NCBI GenBank assembly: GCA_001414485.1
Contig: LLEY01000117.1
Location: forward strand, 124,001-188,000
Origin: Calycina herbarum
Lineage: Eukaryota > Ascomycota > Leotiomycetes > Helotiales > Pezizellaceae
Reading direction: 5' to 3'
Length of the DNA: 64,000 nt
The notes below the pieces were generated by a model that saw only the letters and a list, made by a program, of their open reading frames with translations, ran no database searches and had not been told where the DNA came from. The translations under genes and the position numbers were made by a program. This document shows, one piece after another, positions 11,969 to 21,819 of this stretch (its first letter is position 1; each line of letters starts with the position of its first letter).

Positions 11969-13198
11969 ATGTTTTCGTTAATTTTGATGCGGACTTTTTC
12001 CCTCTTCCTCTCGCTGAGTCCAGTAATACTCTCAGCTCCCGTGGCTGGGCCAACGGAAGCTGTTCTCGCTTTTAATACTCTTCAAACATGGTATAATCGG
12101 ACTTCGGGTCTTTGGTCCACGACTGGGTGGTGGAATAGTGCCAATTGCCTTACGGCCATGGGAGATCTTGCAGCTGTCGATACGAGCATCACTGCAACTG
12201 CGAAAACTGTCTTTGCCAACACCCTCGTTCAAGCTCCGAAGACCAACCTTCAGATGACGAAAGTAATTACGGATACATTTAATATTGAATCTACCTACGG
12301 AGACGCTTTGCCGGGTACAAAAAATTTCACTTCTATTCAGGCGGTTCCGGAAGCCATCAACCCCAAGGGATTCGTCAATGGTTTCTACGACGATGAAGGC
12401 TGGTGGGCATTAGGCTGGATCCAGGCCTACGACGTAACAAAAGACGCCCAATACCTCTCCACAGCAGTGGACATCTTCAACGATATGGCTGCCTCTGCCG
12501 CCACCCCTTGCGCCGGGGGCTCCATCTGGTGGGACAAAAACCACACATATGTCAACGCCATCGCAAATGAACTTTACCTCTCCGTCGCCGCTCACCTCGC
12601 CAATCGGATCCCAGATAACAAAACATACATCACCACCGCTCAAAATCAATGGAATTGGTTCAAAGGCAGCGGAATGATTAATGCGCAGAATACTATTAAT
12701 GACGGCCTCACCACAGCCTGCAAAAACAACGGCGGAACAGTCTGGTCCTATAACCAAGGTGTCGTTCTAGGCGGTCTAGTCGAACTCTCGCGAGCTACAG
12801 GCAACAAAACCCTCCTCACAGCCGCCTCAACCATCGCAACAGCCGCCATCGGTGCCCTCTCCGACACAAATGGCGTTCTTCACGATCCCTGTGAACCTAA
12901 CTGCGGCGCTGATGGGAACCAATTCAAAGGCATCTTCATGCGAAATCTTCAAATTCTTCAGAAAGCTGCGCCGCAAGATAAATATCTTAAGTTCATTGGC
13001 GCGAATGCGGCGAGTATTTGGCAGTATGATCGCGAGACTAGGGGGACGTTTAATGGGATTAGTCTTGTTTGGTCGGGACCGTATATTGCTCCGGCGAATG
13101 CTAGTACGCAGAGTAGTGGGTTGGATGCGCTTGTTGCGGCGCAGGCTTTTGGGGTTTTGCCTAGTACTGGGACTACGGCGTTGGCTAATAGGGTCTGA
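11969..13198 (+). CDS. Secreted glycoside hydrolase family 76 (alpha-1,6-mannanase-like)
   Basis: A single-exon gene of 409 residues from the ATG at 11969, giving MFSLILMRTFSLFLSLSPV, a typical signal peptide ending near SAPVAG. Upstream in-frame ATG (11861) would bury the signal peptide; 11987 is an alternative. The GH76 signature is clear: TWYNRTSGLWSTTGWWNSAN near the N-terminus, and GFYDDEGWWALGW with the catalytic Asp pair at about residues 141-142. Further family blocks are GGSIWWDKNHTYVNAIANEL, TVWSYNQGVVLGGLVEL and FKGIFMRNL. The family hydrolyses alpha-1,6-mannan, and fungal members (Dfg5/Dcw1) help cross-link GPI proteins into the wall. There is no C-terminal hydrophobic GPI signal, so a soluble extracellular enzyme is more likely. 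Several N-glycosylation sequons are present. Confidence 0.9.
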   Translation: MFSLILMRTFSLFLSLSPVILSAPVAGPTEAVLAFNTLQTWYNRTSGLWSTTGWWNSANCLTAMGDLAAVDTSITATAKTVFANTLVQAPKTNLQMTKVITDTFNIESTYGDALPGTKNFTSIQAVPEAINPKGFVNGFYDDEGWWALGWIQAYDVTKDAQYLSTAVDIFNDMAASAATPCAGGSIWWDKNHTYVNAIANELYLSVAAHLANRIPDNKTYITTAQNQWNWFKGSGMINAQNTINDGLTTACKNNGGTVWSYNQGVVLGGLVELSRATGNKTLLTAASTIATAAIGALSDTNGVLHDPCEPNCGADGNQFKGIFMRNLQILQKAAPQDKYLKFIGANAASIWQYDRETRGTFNGISLVWSGPYIAPANASTQSSGLDALVAAQAFGVLPSTGTTALANRV

Positions 13199-14097
13199 AG
13201 GGGGAATGTGAGCTGAGGATTTTTGAGGTTGAGGGCGTGGTGAGGATCGAAGTCGTTGGTGTCTTTTTGGGGAGCTTGGATTTTTGGTCTTGTGAGACCG
13301 TCATGGGATTTGAAGATCGACGGACAGCATATCATTTCCATCGGAGTAAGGGCATCATTTTTTATTTTTTTCTTGGAGTGGGGAAATTCGTGGAGGGGTG
13401 TTATTGGTTCATTTTGTCTGGTCCGCATTGGGACGTGATCTGGATTGAGAAAGATACCCCGAGAACACGGAGAAATGTCTTCTTTTCGGATGGGATGGGA
13501 TGGGTTTATAGAGTATATTCATGAGATTATGATCTTTTCTTCGCTCTTATGTTCTTTTTCTTTCCCGCTAAAGAGGTTTGGAGACCGAGGTAAGATTGGG
13601 GAAGTGGAGGGGTAAGTAGCGGTCTCGTGACTTTCCCCTTCTCTCTTTTTGGGGGATTGTGATGATGACGATTGACTTGATCAGGTTTTCATTTTTCCGT
13701 TTTGCTCTGATGGGATCAGCGTGATGTAAGCTTTCCGTACTCGGGTTTTGTTTGCGCCATTGCGGATCGGGCCTTCAGGGAAACTCTCGGCTTTGAATAG
13801 GGATGAATCTTTGCTGGGATGATGCTTCCATGTTTCTTCTTTTTCGAATTCGTTTTGTTTTGGTGTTTGGATGGGATTATGGAGCCGGGACTAGGTTGTG
13901 TTGTGGTCGAGACTTGGAGCTTGATGCTTGGGGGGTATATGGGGGGTGTTAAGTCACGCGGTGTTGGTATTTTGGGTGGAAGGGAAGGTGGACTTCGGGT
14001 TGGGCGAGTGACTTGGCGAGTGACTTGGCGATGATACTTGAGTGAGATGGTGAGTCAGATGACGAGTGAGAGCTGGAAAAAGTAGGGGGGTTCTTCA
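13199..14097. other. Intergenic, no supported gene
   Basis: About 900 bp rich in T and G on the plus strand. Open frames here have low complexity and no family resemblance. A short GAGTGACTTGGC tandem pair lies near 14007-14030. Confidence 0.4.
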
Positions 14098-14355
14098 TTT
14101 ATAGCATCAGATATGCTGGCTAGGAAGGGAGTGGGGTTTTTCTTGATTTCTAGTATCAGATATACTAGCTGGAGGGGGGGGGGAGAGAGAGTTTTCTTGA
14201 TTTCTAACATCAGATATATTAGTTTGGACAGTTTTCTTGATTTCGCGCATCAGATATACTAAAGAGGAGCGGAGTTTTCTTGATTTCTAGCATTAGATAT
14301 ACTAGCCAGGGAGGGAGGTTTTTTCTTCTTGATTTCTATCATCAGATATAGAGAA
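14098..14355. repeat. Minisatellite, five to six copies of a 40-54 bp unit
   Basis: The block TTCTTGATTTCTAG followed by (T/C)ATCAGATATACTAG recurs with starts at 14140, 14194, 14234, 14277 and 14326, plus a partial copy at 14098. Spacing varies (54, 40, 43, 49 bp) because purine-rich spacers differ in length. Part of each unit is nearly palindromic (CTAGTATCAGATATACTAG). Confidence 0.85.
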
Positions 14356-15039
14356 GAGGTGATTGGTAGTGATGGTTGTAGTGAAAAGTAAGGTTGAAGT
14401 GGAATATCAATATCTCTTCCTAGTCTTCTATGTGTCTTTCAATCATTTTGTACGAAGTTCTCCACTGATGATCACCCTTTCAAGTATGGACTTTAACGAA
14501 GAGGTCGCGAAGATAGAAGTGGAGTGAGCATCTTGCATCAGCCTTATCACGCCCCTCCACAAACTAGTTTGGGCGAGACTGATCAAGATTCAAGAGCTAA
14601 GTTTTGGCACACATTTTGGGTCACATCCGATTGATGAAACTTTAAAACCATCCAAAGAGTGTAACTGGGGTCTTCTTTTCGTTGAAGGAACATGGGAGGA
14701 AGGCGAAACAGGGACGAAGGTGAGGAAGTACCAGATTTTGGCGCCTTTTCACATTCGAACTTCCTCGATGAATCGAGGGTCCCTAATTTTCCAGGGTCCC
14801 ATCTCGCGATCTACTTCCTTGTGTGTTTTTTGGAGTAACATTGGTGTTATCCTTCCTTGAAAGCTGATGTGGCATCCATCATAAGCGAGCAAGTATCCCC
14901 CCATAAACTAATCCGCCAACCACTCTTCCAAACCTCAAGTAAACTATACCAAAATACATCACACCATCAAACAAGCCCCAGACTATACTTTCTTTAGAAG
15001 CACTCTAATGTTCGTCCGATTAGGGTACTAGCTACTAAC
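14356..15039. other. Intergenic, no supported gene
   Basis: About 680 bp without a supported coding region, RNA gene or repeat. Confidence 0.4.
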
Positions 15040-15425
15040 TAAGCTATACGTAAGCTATAAACTTTATATAAAAAATATATATAAAAATAAAACTTTGTTT
15101 AAGATATAAGAGAAAGACTATACTAGTCTCTACTTAATACTCAAATATAAAATATAAAAGTTTAAGATAAAGAGTGTCTATTATATAACTCGGTATACGA
15201 CTGAAGAACTCGACTCTTTTTAGAGAGAAGGACTTAAAACACTTTTATCTTCTAAATCCTATAGTAAAGTAGCTAAAAGAGGCTTTATATTATAAGGAAC
15301 CTAAATCCAAAGTCTAAAATTTAGTATCTATTTAATTAGTTTAGTACTTGTTAAGTAAAGTTAAAGATTTTAGAGAATATAAGGCGAGATTTTAGAGGAA
15401 GCACTTAAAATTTTGAGAGAGCTAT
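15040..15425. repeat. AT-rich (RIP-type) island
   Basis: About 390 bp dominated by TATA/AAA runs without an open frame, with abrupt borders to GC-normal sequence. This is the usual look of a short RIP-mutated transposon remnant. No inverted ends as clean as those of the 2.0-2.5 kb element were found. A loose inverted repeat (GTGAGAG...CTCGTA against its complement) lies just to the right, at about 15457-15516. Confidence 0.55.
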
Positions 15426-15642
15426 TGTCGCAACTGTTGCTAAAGACCTCCGTAGTGAGAGTGGGCTCGTAAGCCAAACGTAAGCTCCAAGTAACCTACG
15501 AGCATGCTCTCTCACGTTCCGCAGCTACCGTATATCAAGAAAACGGGCTATTCGGGATATCTTTCGCTCGACACTTTCAGTGGCTTACTCAACACTTGTG
15601 ACTCACGGGATTTTCGTGCACCATAACGGGTACTCTCCCCCG

Positions 15643-15728
15643 CCCCCCCCCCCGGAAACTAAATGTAACCGCACGGCCGCTGTGCCATACTAAATGTCTG
15701 TGCACTCTACATTTACTTAAGGGGGGGA
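15643..15728. repeat. Imperfect hairpin flanked by C11 and G7 tracts
   Basis: An 11-base C run at 15643-15653 followed by AAACTAAATGTAACCGCAC is mirrored by GTGCACTCTACATTTACTTAA and a 7-base G run ending at 15727. The arms pair over roughly 25 positions with mismatches. It could be a foldback element or a structured remnant. Confidence 0.5.
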
Positions 15729-17269
15729 GGTGATGAGTTTGATGATGGTGTAATTAATTGGTTGGGGTGGTGATGGATTGGGTAGAGTATCGTTTTCGAA
15801 GGAAAGTGGTTTTGCAATTCGAGGGCGGCAGTAAGATCGCGAGTTCAAATCTTGCCAAGGCCAATTTAATTTTTGGATTGTTTGGAGGAGGTTAATGATG
15901 GTGGTTAGTTTTTTGGGTGTTTGGGAAGGTGAGGGAAGATGAAGTTATTGATGGGGAGCCTGGGAGCCTGGGAGCCTGATTTTTGGTTAAGCGAGTTGTG
16001 GGGGTGGGGTAGTGGACGCCACTCATTGTGTGCGCATCTTGTAGGGGGAAGTTGTCTTTGTGGGGTGTTTGGGGGAGAGAAAATCGAGGATTGAGCGACA
16101 TCTGTAAAACTTTTCCAACTCTCTTAATACACTAGAGTAAGGTTCAACCAATCTATCCATGTCTTGTCGTGGTATAGCATGCACCAGAAAGAGGTAAATT
16201 TGATATCTTTGGCTACTGTTTGTAGGTCGATAGCAACGAGATAATTTGTTATTCATGGGCAAAACGAAAATAGATTTGGGTGCTATTGGTAGACTATTCG
16301 TAGGCGGCCTACAAATAGCTTGTCACGATTTTTAGATAATTCAATCACACCCATTTTATATTGTCTATGAAAAGTGGGGTTTCCAAGGGAAACTTGATAT
16401 CCATTGGTCAAGTATTCATTGATTGAAGTCAAGATTATGGGTAACCTGTAAATAGTCGTTGCTTCTCGTAGGTTACCTACAAGTAGCCACTATTAGGATT
16501 CATGGATACTTAAATAATTGTCTCTGATGTATATTTGAGTAATTCCATACAGCCTCCCGCTGGAATATTTCAAGGGAAAGAAAGTTGATATCCCTTGGTG
16601 TAGTGTGCATTCAAAGTTATTACTATTCATGGGTTACCCCTCAATAGGGTCTCGCTATTCGAAGGCAACGCAGGAAAAGAATAATCAGACGCGATTATTA
16701 CGGGGTCAGTTCCTCTTGACTTGAATAATACTCCATATATAGTAAGGTTTTTTAATGTTTTTTCCAATTGAGTAGAGACATTCATTTGGTATTTACAAAT
16801 GCAAGTGGTTGCTGTTCCTAGGTGACCTGGAAATAGAACAAGCTATTTCTCGGTAACCCAGCAATAGAAGCTCTATCACAATTACCTGCAAGTGAGGTTA
16901 CAACTTTCATTCATCGTATTATTCCTCCTGATGGAGCGAGATAAAAGCATCAATTGTCAGTTAGAGTAAATAAACAAGTGAGTAGTATTACTAGCAAAGA
17001 AAATTCACTCACCTACGGAATCAGCACATCTCCATACTCCCGGCCATTAGATCCCAACCACGCAGACAACGAATTAATTCAGTCCAACGAAAATCCCCAA
17101 CCACACCATTTGGAAGTGGCAACATAGCCTTCTTTAAAGTGGAACTACCCAGCTCTAACCCTCAAAAATGGACCAATAACTTGATCCGACCGCACTTTGT
17201 CTGCAAAGTCCCACAGCGACGTGTCATAAACTGAAATAACGAACGCTTTTCCATAAAATTAAGGATAAT
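15729..17269. other. Intergenic with palindrome cluster; no supported gene
   Basis: Open frames near 15892-16262 are short and of low complexity. At 15790-15870 there is a sequence with a tRNA-like T-arm and B box (GCGAG, TTCAAAT, CTTGC) followed by a T run, but no matching 5' acceptor strand, so no tRNA is called there. The palindromic repeats at 16294-16867 are listed separately. Confidence 0.45.
16294..16867. repeat. Cluster of 25-bp palindromic repeats (first cluster)
   Basis: At least five copies of a near-perfect palindrome with left arm CTATTnnTAGGT, one central base, and right arm ACCTAnnAATAG. Copies are at 16294-16318, 16462-16486, 16623-16647, 16812-16836 and 16843-16867, with half-copies at about 16439-16455 and 16655-16679. 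All full copies are 25 bases long although the sequence between them is unrelated, so they behave as discrete units. A second cluster lies at 31.4-32.5 kb. Confidence 0.8.
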
Positions 17270-17342
17270 GGCCTGATGGTGTAATGATTAGCATGTTGTG
17301 TTCTGATACACTCTGATGGGAGTTCAATTCTTCCCTAGGCCC
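17270..17342 (+). tRNA. tRNA-Gln(CUG), degenerate copy or pseudogene
   Basis: The acceptor strand GGCCTGA pairs with CTAGGCC at 6 of 7 positions. A GTGTAATGATTAGCA D-arm, a CTG anticodon in TTCTGAT, and a T-arm GGGAG-TTCAATT-CTTCC are present. The anticodon stem is weak, and GATTA replaces the usual GGTTA. A T run follows at about 17357. Compared with the intact tRNA-Gln(CUG) at 60534-60605, many stem positions differ, so this is probably a decaying copy. A perfect 9-bp inverted repeat (TAACACTTT / AAAGTGTTA) sits at 17351-17385. Confidence 0.45.
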
Positions 17343-18536
17343 CTCATTTGTAACACTTTTGGTGTCAGGAAACGTCAAAGTGTTATAATTGACATTTTTT
17401 TATTCTTAGTACTTAATGCTATTCTTTCTTCTATAAGCCAGAGGATAGAGGGTTTAAGCGTAATAAAAAAGGGGTTAGGGATGAGGTGATAAACTCCCGT
17501 GAGCGAAGCGACGGTGTTCCTTGGGGAACTGGTCACTATTTTTATCAACACCTAGAATAGGTAGAAAACCCAAGTTCTGCCTAAGAATTGATCGACATCT
17601 CTTCTCGTTCAATTACTGCTTCTACTGATTCCCAGATATTCTTGTCGACTTTTCATTGTAAAGAATTCCGAAAGGCTTGAGAAGGTTGCTCACCAAGATG
17701 AGCATCGTAGAAGAGGAAAGCGATCACGAGGATTCGGAATAAGGACTGTCCAAGTTACCAGTAAAAACCAGTTTCACATTCGTAAATACTCGGTCGATGG
17801 TTTCTTCGCCATTCTATGATGTCCTATTTTATTCCCAGTCGAAGGGCAGTCATTATTATCCAGTTGCTAATCGAATGCAGCGTGCTTGGAAATTTGCACC
17901 GCATCATGTATATTCTACATTGATATTAGGTCCAGTTCACATACGGATCCGAGGTCCATTCTTTGCTTCTCTCTACTGCGTTTCCAAAACACTTTTCATT
18001 TCCTCAACCAGTAGCACTTTAGCTAGCTTCATGTCCATTACTGCATAACACCGAGTATTTGTCAAGTCCTTTTCTCATAAAAATCTTGACAAAAATACCT
18101 GCCAGAGGGTATCCATCACACTCAATTTTGACATTGGGCATGAGAGTACGAGGACCATTCTTATGCTGTCATTATCTTCTGTCTTTTTTCCCAGTTCAAC
18201 TTGTTTACAGAACAAAACCTGCTACTTGAAACTGGTAATGTGATGATTTCGAAAAGATATAAATCGTTTTTGGGTTGTTGCAGGATGCCAGGATCATAAA
18301 TCTCACGCATTGCAACGAAAAGCCAAATAATTTGCTCAGTTGAAATATATTCCATGTCATTGAAATAGAACCCGATGTACAAAGTCATTTTCTCGCTTCT
18401 TCCCAATACGGATTCAGAAATAATTTCCATTTTCCCAACCCGTAGCACGTCATCTCCATTGCTGCATAAACACTGAGTATCTGTCAAACCCTCTTCTTGA
18501 ACCTGGGTGTACAAAATGCCCGCCAGTTTCCATCGC
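17343..18536. other. Intergenic with a diverged duplicate of the adjacent gene's 3' region
   Basis: No supported gene. The stretch at about 17985-18170 resembles about 18400-18590 (GTAGCAC...CCATTACTGCATAA...CACCGAGTATTTGTCAA against GTAGCACGTC...CCATTGCTGCATAA...CACTGAGTATCTGTCAA). The second copy includes the 3' end of the gene starting at 19925, so the first looks like a relic of a duplicated family member. Confidence 0.5.
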
Positions 18537-19925
18537 TCACTCAGTCTTAACCTTGCACTTGAGAGCACCATGACCATCCCCACCGCATTTCTCGCAAAAA
18601 TGCCGTTCACTACATTTTGTGCGGTTGCAGCCATTACTACCGTTATACCTAACGCAGGGCTCCACTACCTTGGCCTTGTGGCGCTTGCTAGTCTTGCTTT
18701 TTCCACCACCACCACCACCACCACCACCTCCCGCTTTCGTAGGGACGTTCTTGTTGTTTCCACCACTCTTGCCGCCATTACCCTTGACTTTCCCCTTGGT
18801 ATGCAGGACAACAGGAGCATTGAGTTGTCGATTAATGACCTCCTCCGGAATCTTCCAAGACTCTGGTTTGGGTATTTCTTCACGCGGCATACCATTTTGC
18901 CAACTCAAAGCCAATCTCAACACCGAATTCCATGGACACACCTCTGCCAAGTCAACAATTTGGTGATGAAACTGTATAAGCGCCCGGAACAAAGTCGGGT
19001 ACCGATTGCTATAAAAGCTGAAAAGGTAGCAGGTGTAGTTGAGGAAAGAACGAGACCACTTCGCCGTCGTCTTTCCGAAAATATCAAAGGATGTGTTGAC
19101 CTCGTCGTCTTTCATTAGGTGGTCCTCTAGCTTGATCAGATTCATAGGGTTGAATGTACTATTGGCGATTTGGACAATATACAGCCGATGTTCGAAGGGG
19201 AGCGTCTTGAGGATTTGTACTTCTTCTGGCGAGAGTTTGTCATAACCGGGGTAGAGTGAGTTGAAATGATTCCTGTTCAACGGGTCGTCGAGCTGGGCGA
19301 GTTGATTCTGTGGGACTTGATGGTGAGGTTGAATTCTTTGTTGAAGTTGAATTTCTTGTTGGGGTGAACCTCCCTGTTGAGGTAGAAAGCCAGGACCACC
19401 AAATCCTCCAAAAGCATCAAAAGCATTTGTATGGGGATTCTGATTGTGATAATCTGGTTGTGGATTTCGATAATATGCAGCTGGGGCTCGAGGCGGACTT
19501 CTGACGAAATTGTTGGTATTTCGCTGCACCAAAGATCGGACGGGTGGGTGATGAACTGGAATGGGGTTTCCTTGAGAAACTCGTGGCAATGGAGATTCGA
19601 CTCGAGGGCGCTTTCTGGTGTGAACTTCCTCGTCGTAAACTTCTTGGTCCGCTTGGGTCTTCTCATCCATCTTCTCATTCGCGTCCTCTTCCCCCTTCTC
19701 TTCCTTCACGACCACACTCGCACCATCCTCAACAAGTCGTTCTTCCCGTGCTTTCACCCGTGCCTGCTCTGCTCTGCTCTCAATTTCTCTCTCATCAAGG
19801 TCTCCCCTCTCCAATAGAGCCGCGCGGGCATCATTGTATGCCTTGTTGCCGGCCTTGGTGGCGTTGGCCTTGCAAACGCGGTTTCGGACGGCGCTGAGCG
19901 GTAATTTGGGTCGACGTCCAGGCAT
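18537..19925 (-). CDS. Unrecognised family, member 1: core domain plus CCCH/CCHC zinc tail
   Basis: I do not recognise this protein (462 residues, one exon). The longer frame upstream is leader; MPGRRPKLPLS at 19925 matches the start of member 2 in position and character. Residues 24-62 hold a helical motif (KAGNKAYNDARAALLERGD, then LDEREIESRAEQARVKARE) also found in member 2. Residues 110-215 are Pro/Gln/Asn-rich. Residues 222-366 are the shared core, with PGYDKLSPEEVQILKTLPFE, HRLYIVQIANSTFNPMNLIK, FGKTTAKWSRSFLNY and FHHQIVDLAEVCPWNSVLRL, ending PESWKIPEEVINR. A Gly run (399-408, encoded by CCA repeats) precedes the zinc tail: C424-x8-C433-x4-C438-x3-H442, then C444-x2-C447-x4-H452-x4-C457. 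This CCCH plus zinc-knuckle layout suggests nucleic-acid binding. Confidence 0.75.
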   Translation of the reverse strand: MPGRRPKLPLSAVRNRVCKANATKAGNKAYNDARAALLERGDLDEREIESRAEQARVKAREERLVEDGASVVVKEEKGEEDANEKMDEKTQADQEVYDEEVHTRKRPRVESPLPRVSQGNPIPVHHPPVRSLVQRNTNNFVRSPPRAPAAYYRNPQPDYHNQNPHTNAFDAFGGFGGPGFLPQQGGSPQQEIQLQQRIQPHHQVPQNQLAQLDDPLNRNHFNSLYPGYDKLSPEEVQILKTLPFEHRLYIVQIANSTFNPMNLIKLEDHLMKDDEVNTSFDIFGKTTAKWSRSFLNYTCYLFSFYSNRYPTLFRALIQFHHQIVDLAEVCPWNSVLRLALSWQNGMPREEIPKPESWKIPEEVINRQLNAPVVLHTKGKVKGNGGKSGGNNKNVPTKAGGGGGGGGGGKSKTSKRHKAKVVEPCVRYNGSNGCNRTKCSERHFCEKCGGDGHGALKCKVKTE

Positions 19926-20496
19926 TATGGTGAACTTGTTTTGGTTTCGGATTGTGAGATAAGAAGAAGAGGAGTAAGAGGGACAGTTCCACTTCGCAAT
20001 GCAGAATCCGATGACGCTTTGTGTCAGTGTGGATTGGATGTTAGGGAAGTGTTGAGGACGAGATGCAGGGACCCGCTTTAGGCAAACGAAACTGAGCCGA
20101 TTCACTGCCGTGCATATGAACACTGCTATTTTGGGGAAACAATTACTAGTTTAAGGAAAATTTCCAGGTTATCACCACTTGCTAAAAAAAATAATGTGAT
20201 ATCGTCCAAGCAAGCTCTCGCTTATCAGTTGATTGTATGGTTCTTCAGGCACACAGCAATATCCGCATCGTTCATATTTGAAGTTATGACTTTACACTCT
20301 GCACATGTACATAACTTGACTATATGACAATGAAAAAACGCGCATTTGAAGAAATACATGGAAATTTCAAGATTGCCACTTTTAATGCGAATTTCTTCAG
20401 TTTCTACATGTGCTTTCCATTTTCTATCTTCATAGCATCATAGCCCTTTTCTTTCCTCATTAAAGTCCCCTTGTCCTTCCCTAATCACTCGTTCTC
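19926..20496. other. Intergenic between family members 1 and 2
   Basis: About 570 bp containing the promoter of member 1 and the 3' region of member 2, both on the minus strand. Nothing else is supported. Confidence 0.4.
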
Positions 20497-21819
20497 CTAT
20501 TTGACAAGGCACTGCTTAGCAGCATGACCACCACTCCCGCATTTCGCACAAGAATGTCGTCGAAAACAACCATTGCAGCTCCCATAATTAAACTTGTAGC
20601 AGATCTGTGACTTCCGATCCCACTTCTTCTTTCCAACCCCAGCGGGCTTCGCACCACCACCATTCTTTCTTCCAACTCCAGGGGTTTTCATATGATCTTC
20701 CTTCATGATTCTACCGCCCTCCACAACCTGCTGCCCACCCCAAACTTCCTCTCGCGACATAGCCGGAACCTTGCACATTCTATCAACAACATGTTGGGGA
20801 ATACACCAGCTCTCGGGTTTGTGTTTCGACTCAGCAGTCATACTACCGGTCCAGTAGAAAGCCATTACAACCACCAAGTCCCAAGGATAGTTCTTAGCAA
20901 GCTCAATGATCTGATTGTGAAATGCCAAAAGTGCTCGGAGGAGCTTGGAATCTCGAGAATTGCTGCTGAAGCAGATAAGGTATGAAGAGTAATTGAGGAA
21001 GCAACGAGACCATATTTCTGACGTATTTCCGAACATCTTGATGATACTTTCAATATTTGCCTTGAACGCGATATCATTCTCAGTTTTCATGCTCGCACCT
21101 GGATCTTGGAGTTGTGGGAAGTCGTCTAATTCTCTAAGGTCCGTGGGATCGAATATGCCGTTCGCAATCTGAACAATGTATGCGCGATGCTGGTAGGGAA
21201 GAGTATTGAGAATTTGTACTTGCTCTGGTGATAGTCCGTCGTAAGCATAGAAGTGCCCATGGAGATAGATGCCAGCACCAGGCCCAGTCTGTGGTGGCTG
21301 CTGAAGAATGGGAGGATGAGATTGAAAGACTGGTAGTATGTTGACTCCCACACCAAGAGGATACTGGGGGAAAGGTTGGTAGTTTTGAAGATGAGCAAGA
21401 TTATCGAAGACGGCGTTGTCGTTCTGGTTCGCAAATCCGTCCCCCTGATACGCAACCAGATTTTGACCGTGATATTGCATTGATGCGCCCTGATCAAATC
21501 CAATTCTCATCCCCTCCTCTTCCAATCCCTGGTGTCTTGCAATGTCATCTTGGTGGTTGCGTTCACGTTGTCCAACTGCCTCATCTTCATCTGCCAAATA
21601 TACCCGACCCTCGTCGTCATCATTCTCCTCCTTCATAACCATAGCGACTTCCTTCTCCATCTCGTCTCGTGCTCTCAATCGTGCAAGTATAGCCTGTTTC
21701 TCAATATTCCACTCATCAAGATCCCCTCTCTTCGTTAGAGCAGCGCGCGTCTCGTTATACACTATGTTGGCCGCTTTGGTGATTTTGTACTTGCCAGCTT
21801 TTGCCGATATAGGAGGCAT
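20497..21819 (-). CDS. Unrecognised family, member 2: core domain plus CCCH/CCHC zinc tail
   Basis: Single exon, 440 residues, starting MPPISAKAGKYKITKAAN. The N-terminal helical motif (YNETRAALTKRGDLDEWNIE, then KQAILARLRARDE) aligns with member 1 without gaps. A Gln/Pro/Asn-rich linker follows. The core runs from about residue 190 to 355: YDGLSPEQVQILNTLPYQHR, AYIVQIANGIFDPTDL, FGNTSEIWSRCFLNYSSYL, FHNQIIELAKNYPWDLVVV, PESWCIPQHVVDR. The tail has C-x7-C-x2-C-x3-H followed by C-x2-C-x4-H-x4-C (HSCAKCGSGGHAAKQC), nearly the same as member 1. The gene lies head-to-tail with member 1 on the minus strand, so the two look like a tandem duplication that has diverged. Function unknown; a nuclear or RNA-binding role is only a guess from the zinc motifs. 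Confidence 0.75.
   Translation of the reverse strand: MPPISAKAGKYKITKAANIVYNETRAALTKRGDLDEWNIEKQAILARLRARDEMEKEVAMVMKEENDDDEGRVYLADEDEAVGQRERNHQDDIARHQGLEEEGMRIGFDQGASMQYHGQNLVAYQGDGFANQNDNAVFDNLAHLQNYQPFPQYPLGVGVNILPVFQSHPPILQQPPQTGPGAGIYLHGHFYAYDGLSPEQVQILNTLPYQHRAYIVQIANGIFDPTDLRELDDFPQLQDPGASMKTENDIAFKANIESIIKMFGNTSEIWSRCFLNYSSYLICFSSNSRDSKLLRALLAFHNQIIELAKNYPWDLVVVMAFYWTGSMTAESKHKPESWCIPQHVVDRMCKVPAMSREEVWGGQQVVEGGRIMKEDHMKTPGVGRKNGGGAKPAGVGKKKWDRKSQICYKFNYGSCNGCFRRHSCAKCGSGGHAAKQCLVK

Noticed and set aside
14098..14355. CRISPR-like array
   Set aside because: Units are of variable spacing with purine-rich spacers in a eukaryotic context; it is a minisatellite.
15790..15870. tRNA-like sequence with B box (GAGTTCAAATC) and T run
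   Set aside because: The T-arm folds, but no 5' strand pairs with the acceptor CAAGGCC and the anticodon arm cannot be drawn even with an intron.
18161..18634. 157-codon minus-strand open frame
   Set aside because: Its first part overlaps the 3' end of family member 1 in another frame and the rest is 3' flanking sequence; no motif or start supports it.
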